A stretch of DNA of 64,000 nucleotides, taken from Croceivirga sp. Lineage in GTDB: Bacteria > Bacteroidota > Bacteroidia > Flavobacteriales > Flavobacteriaceae. Below are positions 1 to 7,213 of the stretch, in pieces. The position numbers were made by a program, and so were the translations under genes. The stretch covers positions 186,001-250,000 of the forward strand of contig JANQQQ010000008.1 of assembly GCA_028284935.1 (NCBI GenBank), read 5' to 3'. How positions within the stretch are numbered: position 1 is the stretch's first letter; the number at the start of each line of letters is the position of its first letter. The notes beneath the pieces were generated by a model. That model was not told where the DNA came from. It saw only the letters and a program-made list of their open reading frames with translations, and did not search any database.

Positions 1-6
1 TTTGTG

Positions 7-669
7 ATGAACCTAGAAACAGAAAGAAAAATAAAGTACTGGTTGGCCCTTTCAGCCAAAATCCTTGTGGTATCTTTTTTGGCTTTAAAAATTTCTCAAA
101 TGGTTTTTGGGTGGCCAAACATTTCGCTCATAACAACTTCAGAAGAAACAAATAACACCTTACAATCTTCTAAGAAGGATTTGGGCTCTGAAGAAAAAGT
201 GGATAAAATAGATACTACTTCTGAAAATGACACAGAACATGCGCCTTCGACCGCTTACCAAAATGAGCTTATTCCAAATTCTGCCAGTATTTACATTTTT
301 AACAATCAAGACCTTGAAAACCAGTGGTCAAGGCAATTGGGGACAACATACTTCCAAGAATATGGGATTAGGGCACAACCTGGTTATGATAAGGCACAAC
401 TGTTAATGGGGGACTTGGGCTCCGCCGCAAATACGGAACTGGTCTGCGTGGGCACAGCTACCTATAGTTACTATGAAAATTCATTGGGTCAAATCAGTTG
501 TGAAGCATCATTGGAGTTTACCACCTATAATAAAATGACTGGGGAAGTATTGCAGGGGTTATCAAGTGCTATTTCAAAAACGGGCCCTGGAAGTACACGT
601 TCCAAGGCGAAGGAGCAGGCACTAAAACAAATACGTCAGGAACTGGCTACAACCTCCCCAACTTCCTAG
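7..669 (+). CDS. Membrane-anchored protein of unknown function
   Basis: I do not recognise this family. The protein has about 220 residues, with one hydrophobic segment near residues 10-35 that looks like a signal anchor, a polar acidic linker (about 45-80) and a C-terminal domain of about 130 residues ending in a basic helix with alternating Lys, Ala and Gln. The ATG at 7 follows an in-frame GTG at 4, and the frame is open to the window edge, so the true start could lie upstream. Its 3' end overlaps the end of the convergent CsgG/FlgO-like gene by 23 bp. That neighbour suggests, without proving, a cell-envelope role. Confidence 0.6.
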   Translation: MNLETERKIKYWLALSAKILVVSFLALKISQMVFGWPNISLITTSEETNNTLQSSKKDLGSEEKVDKIDTTSENDTEHAPSTAYQNELIPNSASIYIFNNQDLENQWSRQLGTTYFQEYGIRAQPGYDKAQLLMGDLGSAANTELVCVGTATYSYYENSLGQISCEASLEFTTYNKMTGEVLQGLSSAISKTGPGSTRSKAKEQALKQIRQELATTSPTS

Positions 670-1150
670 CAATATCAGGGGTCATGGGCAAATTTCCGGA
701 TATACCGGCTACCTGTAGGGCCGTTTCCGTATCCAAAACCTTTACCCTTAGTTTTATTCCGGTCCGCAATATGGTATAGGTGCCCACTACAATGGCATCT
801 GCAGCACTGAACTTCCCCAATTGTTTGGCTGTTTTTTCATCAATATAACCATCATCGGATAATTGATGTTCCTTAAGCACCGTTTTTAATTGGCTTCTAT
901 CAACCACCGAAAAAGTATTGGCGTAATACGCTAAATGGATGGAGAAGTCTTCAGTCAATAGAGCGCCAAGGGGATTCTCTTTTCCATCATCCGGGAGGAA
1001 GCTCCAAATGGCCACTTTATCTTTTTCCTTTTCATCCAGTTTCTCAGCCAAATCTGAAGCCATTTTTTCCAGTTTCCTGTCAAAGCTTTGTGAAGAAGCC
1101 GTAAGTGACAATAAGAAAAGAAATAGTAAAAGAGAGATATGATGCGGCAT
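647..1150 (-). CDS. CsgG/FlgO-like secreted protein
   Basis: The 167-residue product begins with a Sec-type signal peptide (hydrophobic core at about 6-18, then AlaSerSerGln). The rest resembles the FlgO/CsgG fold: a strand 'VAIWSF', a segment with LG..L..DFS, the hallmark 'FSVVDRSQL', a helix with TAKQLGK, then 'ADAIVVGTY' and a strand with 'LRVKVLDTETA'. Members of this family act in the periplasm or outer membrane, in curli export or flagellar outer-membrane assembly, but many Bacteroidota members are uncharacterised. No curli or flagellar genes are nearby, so only the fold is claimed. It is convergent with, and overlaps, the gene at 7-669. Confidence 0.7.
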   Translation of the reverse strand: MPHHISLLLFLFLLSLTASSQSFDRKLEKMASDLAEKLDEKEKDKVAIWSFLPDDGKENPLGALLTEDFSIHLAYYANTFSVVDRSQLKTVLKEHQLSDDGYIDEKTAKQLGKFSAADAIVVGTYTILRTGIKLRVKVLDTETALQVAGISGNLPMTPDIARKLGRL

Positions 1151-1310
1151 GGTATTTTACTTTTAATTCTATCTACAATTATACTTCATTTCAGCATTAT
1201 GAAATTTGCCATCAATAATAAAGTGTATTTGTGAAAGTGCTATCGAATCCGGTGAGATGATAACTTGCTTGTTTTAATATATGGTTTATTTTTTTTGAAC
1301 TTTCTGATGG

Positions 1311-1327
1311 AGTGATGTAAAATCACT
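1311..1327. promoter_or_regulatory. Small palindrome in the 1151-1394 intergenic region
   Basis: AGTGAT, five bases, then ATCACT forms a 6-bp dyad 67 bp upstream of the small membrane protein gene at 1395. The 244-bp intergenic stretch has no further coding potential and holds no box of the TGAY-N4-RTCA type. The dyad could be an operator or chance. Confidence 0.25.
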
Positions 1328-1394
1328 GTTAATCTTCCACTAAAACGTATTTGTGTTCATCAATTATATGTAAATTGTTAAACAAAATTAAACT

Positions 1395-1619
1395 ATGAAG
1401 ATTTCTGCAATGGGTGTAGTAGGGTTTACCACCATGGTGTTGGTCACTGTGACTATTATGGTGAGTATGAACTTTCCCTTTAATTGGGTGTTCTATATCA
1501 CCGTTTTTGGTCAGGCTTTAGTAGTGTATATGGTGTATAAGGTACTCACCGATGACTACGATACAACAAAAACCTTTGAAGACTTTTATGAGGACCATCC
1601 CATTGGCCGGGAAAACTAA
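1395..1619 (+). CDS. Small two-helix membrane protein, unknown function
   Basis: The 74-residue product has two predicted transmembrane helices (about residues 7-26 and 30-50) and a short acidic C-terminal tail. I do not recognise a named family. It sits six bases from the 3' end of the convergent universal stress gene and close to the Fnr/cbb3 region. A clear ATG start and coding-like codon use support a real gene. Its size and topology resemble small respiratory or assembly subunits, but that is only an impression. Confidence 0.6.
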   Translation: MKISAMGVVGFTTMVLVTVTIMVSMNFPFNWVFYITVFGQALVVYMVYKVLTDDYDTTKTFEDFYEDHPIGREN

Positions 1620-1624
1620 ATCTA

Positions 1625-2521
1625 TTACACGGCTTGCGCACTGTGTTCCTGGGGTTGCGTAAAGGCTTCCATACCCAACTCAGGAATGACCAGTAACGGA
1701 ATTTGTGTGTGAAAGGCCGTCCGTTTCACTATGGGTTCCCTTGTCATCTTTTCCATGTAGCTATGTTGGTAATGCAACATGGCCAGAAGATGGATGTCCA
1801 ATTCCTTGGAAAATACATCCAAGGTGTGGGAAACGGAATTCAATTCTGAAACCGTATGAATATAATGTTCCACATCGGCAAAGTATTTTCTCAGCATATT
1901 GAGGTTGAACTGTTGTAATTCGGTCAGTGCCTTAATTTCATATTGTACATGCACTATGCGTATCGTGGCCTTGAACGAATTGGCAAGATCAATCAAGGGC
2001 ATCAATTCCGATAAGGAATAAAACCGATTGAAATCCGTGGCAAAAGCAATTTCGGAAGGGGATTGATAATCAAAGTGTTGCGGAATGGCCAATACAGGAC
2101 ATTTTTTAGTACTCTTGATAATACGTACGGTATTACTGCCCATAAATACCTCCTCCATACCGGAGGCCCCTTTTGTTCCAGTAACGATCAAATCAATTCG
2201 ATAGTCATCCACAACATCTTTCACTTCATCAGCCAGCAAATTGAAGGAAGAAATGGTCTCAAAGGAATGCTTTGGATTGTTGAATGTAGTTTGAATGCGT
2301 TCCACGGTCTTCGTCAATCCGTTTTCCGAATTGGACCGAACCGCATCTTCAATACGCACGCCATTCACCATAGGCGCCATAAAACGACTACTGGGAATTA
2401 CCGGGGTATAGGTATTCAACAAGTAGAACTCACATTCTTGGTTTTGAAACAAATGCATGGCATAGCATATGGCGTTCCATGCATTATTTGAAAAGTCCGT
2501 GGGTATTAAAATCCGTTTCAT
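1625..2521 (-). CDS. Tandem universal stress protein (UspA family), copy 1
   Basis: The 298-residue protein carries two Usp domains. The first starts with 'KRILIPTDFS' and contains the ATP-binding signature G-x2-G-x9-G-S-N ('GTKGASG' through 'GSN') around residues 117-132. The second (about 155-280) lacks a clean signature. Usp proteins are cytoplasmic nucleotide-binding stress proteins. The gene is preceded by a TGAY-N4-RTCA box and a TAnnTTTA element at class II spacing, so Fnr-type activation at low oxygen is inferred. Two further Usp genes in the window (29791 and 36986) share this regulation. Confidence 0.88.
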   Translation of the reverse strand: MKRILIPTDFSNNAWNAICYAMHLFQNQECEFYLLNTYTPVIPSSRFMAPMVNGVRIEDAVRSNSENGLTKTVERIQTTFNNPKHSFETISSFNLLADEVKDVVDDYRIDLIVTGTKGASGMEEVFMGSNTVRIIKSTKKCPVLAIPQHFDYQSPSEIAFATDFNRFYSLSELMPLIDLANSFKATIRIVHVQYEIKALTELQQFNLNMLRKYFADVEHYIHTVSELNSVSHTLDVFSKELDIHLLAMLHYQHSYMEKMTREPIVKRTAFHTQIPLLVIPELGMEAFTQPQEHSAQAV

Positions 2522-2543
2522 CCCAATTTTTTTTAAGATGGGA

Positions 2544-2586
2544 TAAAATTAGGATTGTCATGATAGCAATACTATGACAATTATCA
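2544..2586 (-). promoter_or_regulatory. Fnr-type promoter of Usp copy 1
   Basis: The box TGACAATTATCA lies at 2575-2586 and the -7-like element TAATTTTA at 2551-2544 (minus strand). The box centre is 36.5 bp from the last base of the -7 element, the same as in the other promoters of this set. Predicted start is about 2539 (A), 18 bases before the ATG. Confidence 0.65.
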
Positions 2587-2606
2587 GTTTTGAAAAACTA
2601 AATGTG

Positions 2607-3299
2607 TTAAAATCCTTCTGCCAAATCCCTTAACTTGCGCTCATCAGAGATGGCTACTCGTTTTCCAGAAGTATGGATCAACCCCTTTTTCTTGAATTCG
2701 GATATAATCCGAATAGCGGATTCCGTGGCCGTACCTACCACATTGGCAATGTCTTCGCGGGAAAGTGTAAGGGCTAAAAAACCATCGGTGTCCTCACCAA
2801 AATTATTCTTTAAATAGAGAAACGCTTCTGCTATACGTTGCTTCACCGTTTTTTGGCTCATATTTACAATTACATCATCGGCCTCCTTTAGGTCGTGTGC
2901 CATATGTCGCAATACCTCCAAAGTGAAATTTGGATTTTTTTGAAGGGTAGTGGTAATACTTTCTTTCGGTATAAAACAAACTTCCATATCACTTACCGCG
3001 ACAGCCGAAAGATTGGCATGTTCTTCTGCAATGACGGAACGTTGTCCCATCACCTCGCCTTTGGTGGCCAATTTCACAATTTGGTCCTTGCCGTTAGGGC
3101 TTAATTTTGACATTTTGGAAACACCGTTTCTAACACAATACACTCCATTTAGCCTTTCGCCTTCCTCGAACAAAGGTTCCCCTTTTTTAACCGTTTTCAT
3201 GACTTTGGAATCGGAGACCTTTTTCAATTCCTCCTTATTCATTGCGCGAAGCGAGTTGAATTGTCGCACGATGCAATTTTCACATCTGCTATGATCCAT
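2607..3299 (-). CDS. Crp/Fnr-family regulator 1, Fnr-like
   Basis: The 230-residue protein has an N-terminal C6-x2-C9 pair, a cyclic-nucleotide-binding-like beta domain (about 25-120), a dimerisation helix (about 122-145) and a winged helix-turn-helix (about 150-225). Further cysteines are C55 and C108. The recognition helix reads T-E193-S-A-I-R197; Glu and Arg at this spacing match the residues by which Crp and Fnr read a TGA/TCA half-site. It is thus the best candidate for the factor that binds the TGAY-N4-RTCA boxes seen here. E. coli Fnr uses four cysteines for its 4Fe-4S cluster. Whether the cysteines seen here bind a cluster is unknown. Confidence 0.85.
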   Translation of the reverse strand: MDHSRCENCIVRQFNSLRAMNKEELKKVSDSKVMKTVKKGEPLFEEGERLNGVYCVRNGVSKMSKLSPNGKDQIVKLATKGEVMGQRSVIAEEHANLSAVAVSDMEVCFIPKESITTTLQKNPNFTLEVLRHMAHDLKEADDVIVNMSQKTVKQRIAEAFLYLKNNFGEDTDGFLALTLSREDIANVVGTATESAIRIISEFKKKGLIHTSGKRVAISDERKLRDLAEGF

Positions 3300-3320
3300 A
3301 ACTATAATTTACCTGACACT

Positions 3321-3366
3321 TAAAAATACAAGTTCTATCACAAACACTACCTAAAATTTTTTAGGT
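3321..3366 (-). promoter_or_regulatory. Promoter of Fnr-like regulator 1 with a different palindrome
   Basis: The palindrome ACCTAAAA-N2-TTTTAGGT (3349-3366) is centred at 3357.5, exactly 36.5 bp from the last base of TATTTTTA (3328-3321, minus strand). Predicted start is about 3316, 17 bases before the ATG. The spacing is that of the Fnr-type promoters, but the half-site is not TGAY. A second Crp/Fnr member with another specificity may bind it. As an alternative, it could be a terminator hairpin of the upstream gene, though no T-run follows. Confidence 0.4.
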
Positions 3367-3367
3367 T

Positions 3368-4051
3368 TTAAATCCCAATTCTTTCCAATCCTCCTCTGGA
3401 GAGAATGTAAATTTCACTTTTAATAGTATTGATAAGGCCAAAATTCTTGAAACTTTTAAGTAGATTGATGATGTACTCTTGGGAAGTCCCTAGTACCGCG
3501 GCCATATCTTCACGTTTCAGTCTTAGTAACAATTTTCCATCTTCGTCCATTCCGTATTTGTCAAGTAGATAAAGCAAGAGTTGGGCAAGTCGTTGTTTGA
3601 TACCCTTATGGACGCAGAAAACAATACGTGTATGATCATTGATATTGGCGTCCTCTACCAAGGCATCCAAAAAGTCTTGACAAAATCTGGGGTTGTCATT
3701 TAGATTTTCAATAATATCACCTTTGTCCAAGCAACATAGTTCCGTATCGGTTAGGGCTACCGCACTTACTTTCGCTCCATTATTGGTGAGGATGGAACGT
3801 TTTCCCATGACCTCGCCTTTTCCCAAAAAACGCAAAATATGCTCTTGTCCGTTATCGTCTACCTTACTGAACTTACAGGCCCCTTTTTGTATACAATATA
3901 ATTTGCTTAAAGACTGTTCTTCTTCAAAAATGATACTGCCTTTGGGAAGTCTTACGGACTCTGAGTGAAGGGCAAGCTTCTCTCTGGCCTCAACGGATAG
4001 GGATTCAAAATTTTTTAGTTGTTTGGATTGTATTTCATTGCAATTCCCCAT
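3368..4051 (-). CDS. Crp/Fnr-family regulator 2
   Basis: From the ATG at 4051 the protein has 227 residues: a sensor beta-roll (about 15-120), a long helix and a winged helix-turn-helix. An upstream in-frame ATG (4168) would overlap ccoI and the promoter, so I reject it. Only one N-terminal cysteine is present (C4), so a Fnr-type 4Fe-4S cluster is unlikely. The recognition helix reads Q-E-Y-I-I-N, with Glu but no Arg at the base-reading position, so its site probably differs from that of regulator 1. The ATG coincides with the predicted transcription start, so the mRNA is probably leaderless. Confidence 0.82.
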   Translation of the reverse strand: MGNCNEIQSKQLKNFESLSVEAREKLALHSESVRLPKGSIIFEEEQSLSKLYCIQKGACKFSKVDDNGQEHILRFLGKGEVMGKRSILTNNGAKVSAVALTDTELCCLDKGDIIENLNDNPRFCQDFLDALVEDANINDHTRIVFCVHKGIKQRLAQLLLYLLDKYGMDEDGKLLLRLKREDMAAVLGTSQEYIINLLKSFKNFGLINTIKSEIYILSRGGLERIGI

Positions 4052-4055
4052 GGAA

Positions 4056-4098
4056 CAAAGGTAGTTTGGGGCTAAATCATAAAAGATGACAAAAGTCA
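4056..4098 (-). promoter_or_regulatory. Fnr-type promoter of regulator 2, leaderless
   Basis: The box TGACAAAAGTCA (4087-4098) is a perfect palindrome. On the minus strand TACCTTTG lies at 4063-4056, giving the 36.5-bp spacing. The distance from box centre to the A of the ATG (4051) is exactly 41.5 bp, so +1 falls on the start codon. Confidence 0.65.
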
Positions 4099-4129
4099 TA
4101 TTTTCCCTCTTGGGGATGCGGCATTTTTG
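4087..4129 (+). promoter_or_regulatory. Fnr-type promoter of ccoI
   Basis: The same box at 4087-4098 serves the plus strand. CATTTTTG at 4122-4129 ends 36.5 bp from the box centre. Predicted start is 4134 (A), 13 bases before the ccoI ATG. One symmetrical site thus can drive two divergent promoters. Confidence 0.55.
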
Positions 4130-4146
4130 TGGTAGGTATAATGTAA

Positions 4147-6534
4147 ATGTGTATGTCCTCCTCAACATGTTACCATTGTGGTGACCCTTGCGAACGAACT
4201 ATAATACACTTTGATGATAAGGATTTCTGCTGCAATGGTTGCAAAACGGTCTATGAAATCTTTCAAAGCAGTGGGCTTGAAGAATACTATGATATAGAAG
4301 CTGCTGCTGGTGCAACTCCAAGGGAAATTGCCAATAAATTTGATTTTTTGGATAACTCGGACGTTGTTCAGAAACTCTTGGACTTTGATGAAGATGGTGT
4401 TCAAGTGGTTCAATTCCACATTCCCCATATGCATTGCAGTTCGTGCATTTGGGTGTTGGAAAACCTAAATAAATTGCATGGTTCCATAAAAACTTCCCAA
4501 GTCGATTTCCCAAAAAGGAAGGTAAGGGTCACTTTTGAAAATGAAAAACTCAATCTTAAGGAATTGGCCATCTTGCTGGCCAGGATAGGATATGAACCTT
4601 CCATCGCCTTGGAAGACTATTCAAAGGCCAAAAAGAAGGTTGACCGAAAGCTTATCTATAAATTGGGAGTGGCAGGTTTTTCGTTTGGCAATGTCATGTT
4701 ACTGTCCTTCCCTGAATATTTTGAGGTCCAGGAGTTTTGGCTCGATCAGTACAAACCTTTCTTCAGGTGGTTGATGTTTGCATTTTCACTTCCTGTCGTT
4801 TTTTATGCTTCGCAGGATTATTTTAAGGCGGCGTTTAAGGGGTTACGCTCAAAACTATTGAATATAGATGTACCCATTGCCCTTGGTATTTTGACCTTGT
4901 TCCTAAGAAGTACCGCTGATATTATTTTCGATTTTGGGTCCGGTTTTTTTGATAGCTTAACGGGATTGGTGTTCTTTTTATTGGTTGGGCGATTTTTTCA
5001 ACAGAAGACCTATGCCCATCTCTCCTTTGAGCGCGATTATAAATCGTATTTTCCGATAGGGGTCACTAGACTAAGGAACAATACAACGGAAGAAAACATA
5101 GAAATCTATAAAATAAAACAAGGGGATCGGCTTTTGGTGCGCAATCAAGAAATCATTCCTGTGGACAGTATTTTAATTAGTGGAAACGCTCAAATTGATT
5201 ATAGCTTTGTTACTGGTGAATCGGAGTCCGTTCCAAAAGCATCCGGAGATAAATTGTATGCCGGTGGCAAACAATTGGGTGGACTGCTTGAGGTAGAGGC
5301 CCTGAAATCGGTCTCGCAAAGTTATCTGACCCAATTGTGGAGCAATTCCGCCTTTTCCAAAAACAAGGCAAGTGAATTCCAAACATTAACGGATGCCATT
5401 GGAAAACGCTTTACCCTAGCCGTGTTGACCATCGCCATCGCAGCCACCTCTTTTTGGCTATGGTATGAGCCCTCAAAGGCATTGAACGTGTTTACAGCGG
5501 TATTGATTATCGCTTGCCCCTGTGCCATAGCCTTGGCTGCACCGTTCACCTTGGGGAATTTACTACGCATTTTTGGCCGAAACGGTTTTTACCTAAAGGA
5601 CACCAATACCATAGAACGGTTAGCAAAGGTGGATACCCTTGTATTTGACAAAACCGGGACCCTTACTTCAAATTCTGGGAACACCATTGTTTATGAGGGA
5701 CTGGAATTGACTGATGACGAAGCTTCGTTGCTAAAGAATACGTTGCGGGCTTCCAACCATCCACTTAGTAGGGAGCTGTACGGTATTTTGGAAGACCAGG
5801 AGATCATGACATTGGATGACTTTGTTGAAAAAATGGGAAAAGGGGTTCAGGGTACTTTTGCCGGGCATTCGATAAAGGTGGGTTCAGCCAACTTTGTGGG
5901 GAATCGTAACGCCCATGTACAGGAAACCTCGGTTCATATTAGTTCTGATGAGAAGTATAGGGGGCGTTTCGTTTTTAAAAGCAAGTATAGGGAAGGGTTG
6001 GTTTCACTTTTTAAACAACTGGTGAAGAACTTTTCCTTGGTCATTTTGTCCGGTGACAATGATGGTGAACGGGAAAAATTGGGAAAAATGTTCCCTTTCC
6101 AATTACCCATGTTCTTCAACCAAAAGCCGAAGGATAAATTGGAGTTTATCCAAAACGTGCAAAGGCACAGTAATGTATTAATGGTTGGAGACGGTCTAAA
6201 TGATGCTGGTGCCTTGGCCCAAAGTAATGTGGGAGTGGCTGTTTCAGAAGATGTGAACGTTTTTTCCCCAGCTTGTGATGCTATTTTGGATGCAAAAAAG
6301 CTTACTTTTTTGGATCGCTTTTTACAACTTTCCAAGCAATCCATAAACATTATTAAACTGAGCTTTTTGCTTTCCCTATGCTACAATGTAATCGGACTCT
6401 ATTTTGCTGTGACGGGTCAATTGATGCCCGTCATTGCGGCAATTTTAATGCCTTTGAGTTCCATAAGCATAGTAGTTTTTACCACCGTTGCAACGAATTA
6501 TATAAGTACAAAACTGAATACACCCAATACATGA
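4147..6534 (+). CDS. ccoI: Copper-translocating P-type ATPase CcoI/FixI
   Basis: This 795-residue ATPase exports copper across the inner membrane for cbb3 oxidase assembly. It begins with a cysteine-rich pre-domain (C-x2-C-x3-C at about 8-15 and CCNGC near 28-32), then a heavy-metal domain with C97-S-S-C100, eight predicted membrane helices, the CPC metal channel motif (near 456-458), the phosphorylation motif DKTGT (about 501) and GDGLND (near 681). The domain order is that of the FixI/CcoI group. The stop codon overlaps the next ATG by four bases (ATGA). It is transcribed divergently from Crp/Fnr regulator 2 from a shared Fnr-type box. Confidence 0.95.
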   Translation: MCMSSSTCYHCGDPCERTIIHFDDKDFCCNGCKTVYEIFQSSGLEEYYDIEAAAGATPREIANKFDFLDNSDVVQKLLDFDEDGVQVVQFHIPHMHCSSCIWVLENLNKLHGSIKTSQVDFPKRKVRVTFENEKLNLKELAILLARIGYEPSIALEDYSKAKKKVDRKLIYKLGVAGFSFGNVMLLSFPEYFEVQEFWLDQYKPFFRWLMFAFSLPVVFYASQDYFKAAFKGLRSKLLNIDVPIALGILTLFLRSTADIIFDFGSGFFDSLTGLVFFLLVGRFFQQKTYAHLSFERDYKSYFPIGVTRLRNNTTEENIEIYKIKQGDRLLVRNQEIIPVDSILISGNAQIDYSFVTGESESVPKASGDKLYAGGKQLGGLLEVEALKSVSQSYLTQLWSNSAFSKNKASEFQTLTDAIGKRFTLAVLTIAIAATSFWLWYEPSKALNVFTAVLIIACPCAIALAAPFTLGNLLRIFGRNGFYLKDTNTIERLAKVDTLVFDKTGTLTSNSGNTIVYEGLELTDDEASLLKNTLRASNHPLSRELYGILEDQEIMTLDDFVEKMGKGVQGTFAGHSIKVGSANFVGNRNAHVQETSVHISSDEKYRGRFVFKSKYREGLVSLFKQLVKNFSLVILSGDNDGEREKLGKMFPFQLPMFFNQKPKDKLEFIQNVQRHSNVLMVGDGLNDAGALAQSNVGVAVSEDVNVFSPACDAILDAKKLTFLDRFLQLSKQSINIIKLSFLLSLCYNVIGLYFAVTGQLMPVIAAILMPLSSISIVVFTTVATNYISTKLNTPNT

Positions 6535-6953
6535 GAATGAATATGAAGAACAAAACGATTTTATCCAGTACCATCGGCTTAGTGTATATCTGGTTCGGGA
6601 GTTTGAAATTTTTTCCAGGGACCAGTCCAGCTGAAGAATTAGCGAGAAATACCATCCATCAATTGACTTTTGGTGTAGTGACCGACCAAACTGCAGTTAC
6701 CCTTTTGGCCATTCTTGAAGTAGCCATAGGTGTCTTTTTACTTTCGGGCTTTTTTAGAAGACAGGTGGTCGCTGTGGCCTTGGCACATATGGTTTGCACC
6801 TTCACCCCATTACTGTTTTTTCCCAGTGATTCGTTTTCACAAGCTCCCTTGGTGCCCACTTTATTGGGGCAATACATCGGTAAGAACATCATCATTGTGG
6901 GTGCTTTGATAACCTTGGTGCGCAAGGAACAAGGTCGAAGATATTTCATATAA
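6531..6953 (+). CDS. DoxX-like four-helix membrane protein
   Basis: The 140-residue protein starts at the ATG that overlaps the ccoI stop; a longer frame opening at 6378 lies inside ccoI and is rejected. Four hydrophobic helices, a 'WFGSLKFF' motif in the first helix and 'ILEVAIGV' in the second resemble the DoxX/YkgB (DUF417) membrane family. Family members are often found with quinone-linked oxidoreductases; their biochemical role is poorly known. Co-transcription with ccoI suggests a function at the membrane under low oxygen. Confidence 0.7.
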   Translation: MRMNMKNKTILSSTIGLVYIWFGSLKFFPGTSPAEELARNTIHQLTFGVVTDQTAVTLLAILEVAIGVFLLSGFFRRQVVAVALAHMVCTFTPLLFFPSDSFSQAPLVPTLLGQYIGKNIIIVGALITLVRKEQGRRYFI

Positions 6954-6957
6954 AATC

Positions 6958-7000
6958 TGATAAATGTCATTTTTTCCAAGAAATCATCACCCTAGTTTTA
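6958..7000 (+). promoter_or_regulatory. Fnr-type promoter of the cco operon
   Basis: The box TGATAAATGTCA (6958-6969) is centred 36.5 bp from the last base of TAGTTTTA (6993-7000). Predicted start is about 7005, 15 bases before the ccoS ATG. Confidence 0.7.
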
Positions 7001-7019
7001 CACCCGAATTGAAATAGGT

Positions 7020-7211
7020 ATGAGCGTAATTTATGTGCTGTTGAGCATAAGTGTGTGTGTTGCCATCATCTTTTTTGCAGCCTTTATTTTCACGGTTAAG
7101 AGTGGTCAATATGACGATTCCTATACCCCATCGGTCCGTATGCTTTTTGAAGATGAATTGGTGAAAAAAACTTCGGAAAATAACAACCAAAATAAAAGTC
7201 AAACTGAATAA
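7020..7211 (+). CDS. ccoS: cbb3 oxidase assembly protein CcoS
   Basis: This 63-residue protein has one N-terminal transmembrane helix (about 4-25) and a short tail beginning with 'SGQYDDSYTPS'; the SGQ/DD-P-S pattern after the helix is the CcoS hallmark. CcoS is needed for cofactor insertion into CcoN in the cbb3 oxidases studied. It is the first gene of the oxidase operon and ends three bases before ccoN. Transcription probably starts at the Fnr-type promoter just upstream. Confidence 0.92.
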   Translation: MSVIYVLLSISVCVAIIFFAAFIFTVKSGQYDDSYTPSVRMLFEDELVKKTSENNNQNKSQTE

Positions 7212-7213
7212 TT

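Noticed and set aside
4052-4168. N-terminal extension of Crp/Fnr regulator 2 up to 4168
   Set aside because: It would cover the bidirectional promoter and overlap ccoI; the family fold begins after the ATG at 4051.
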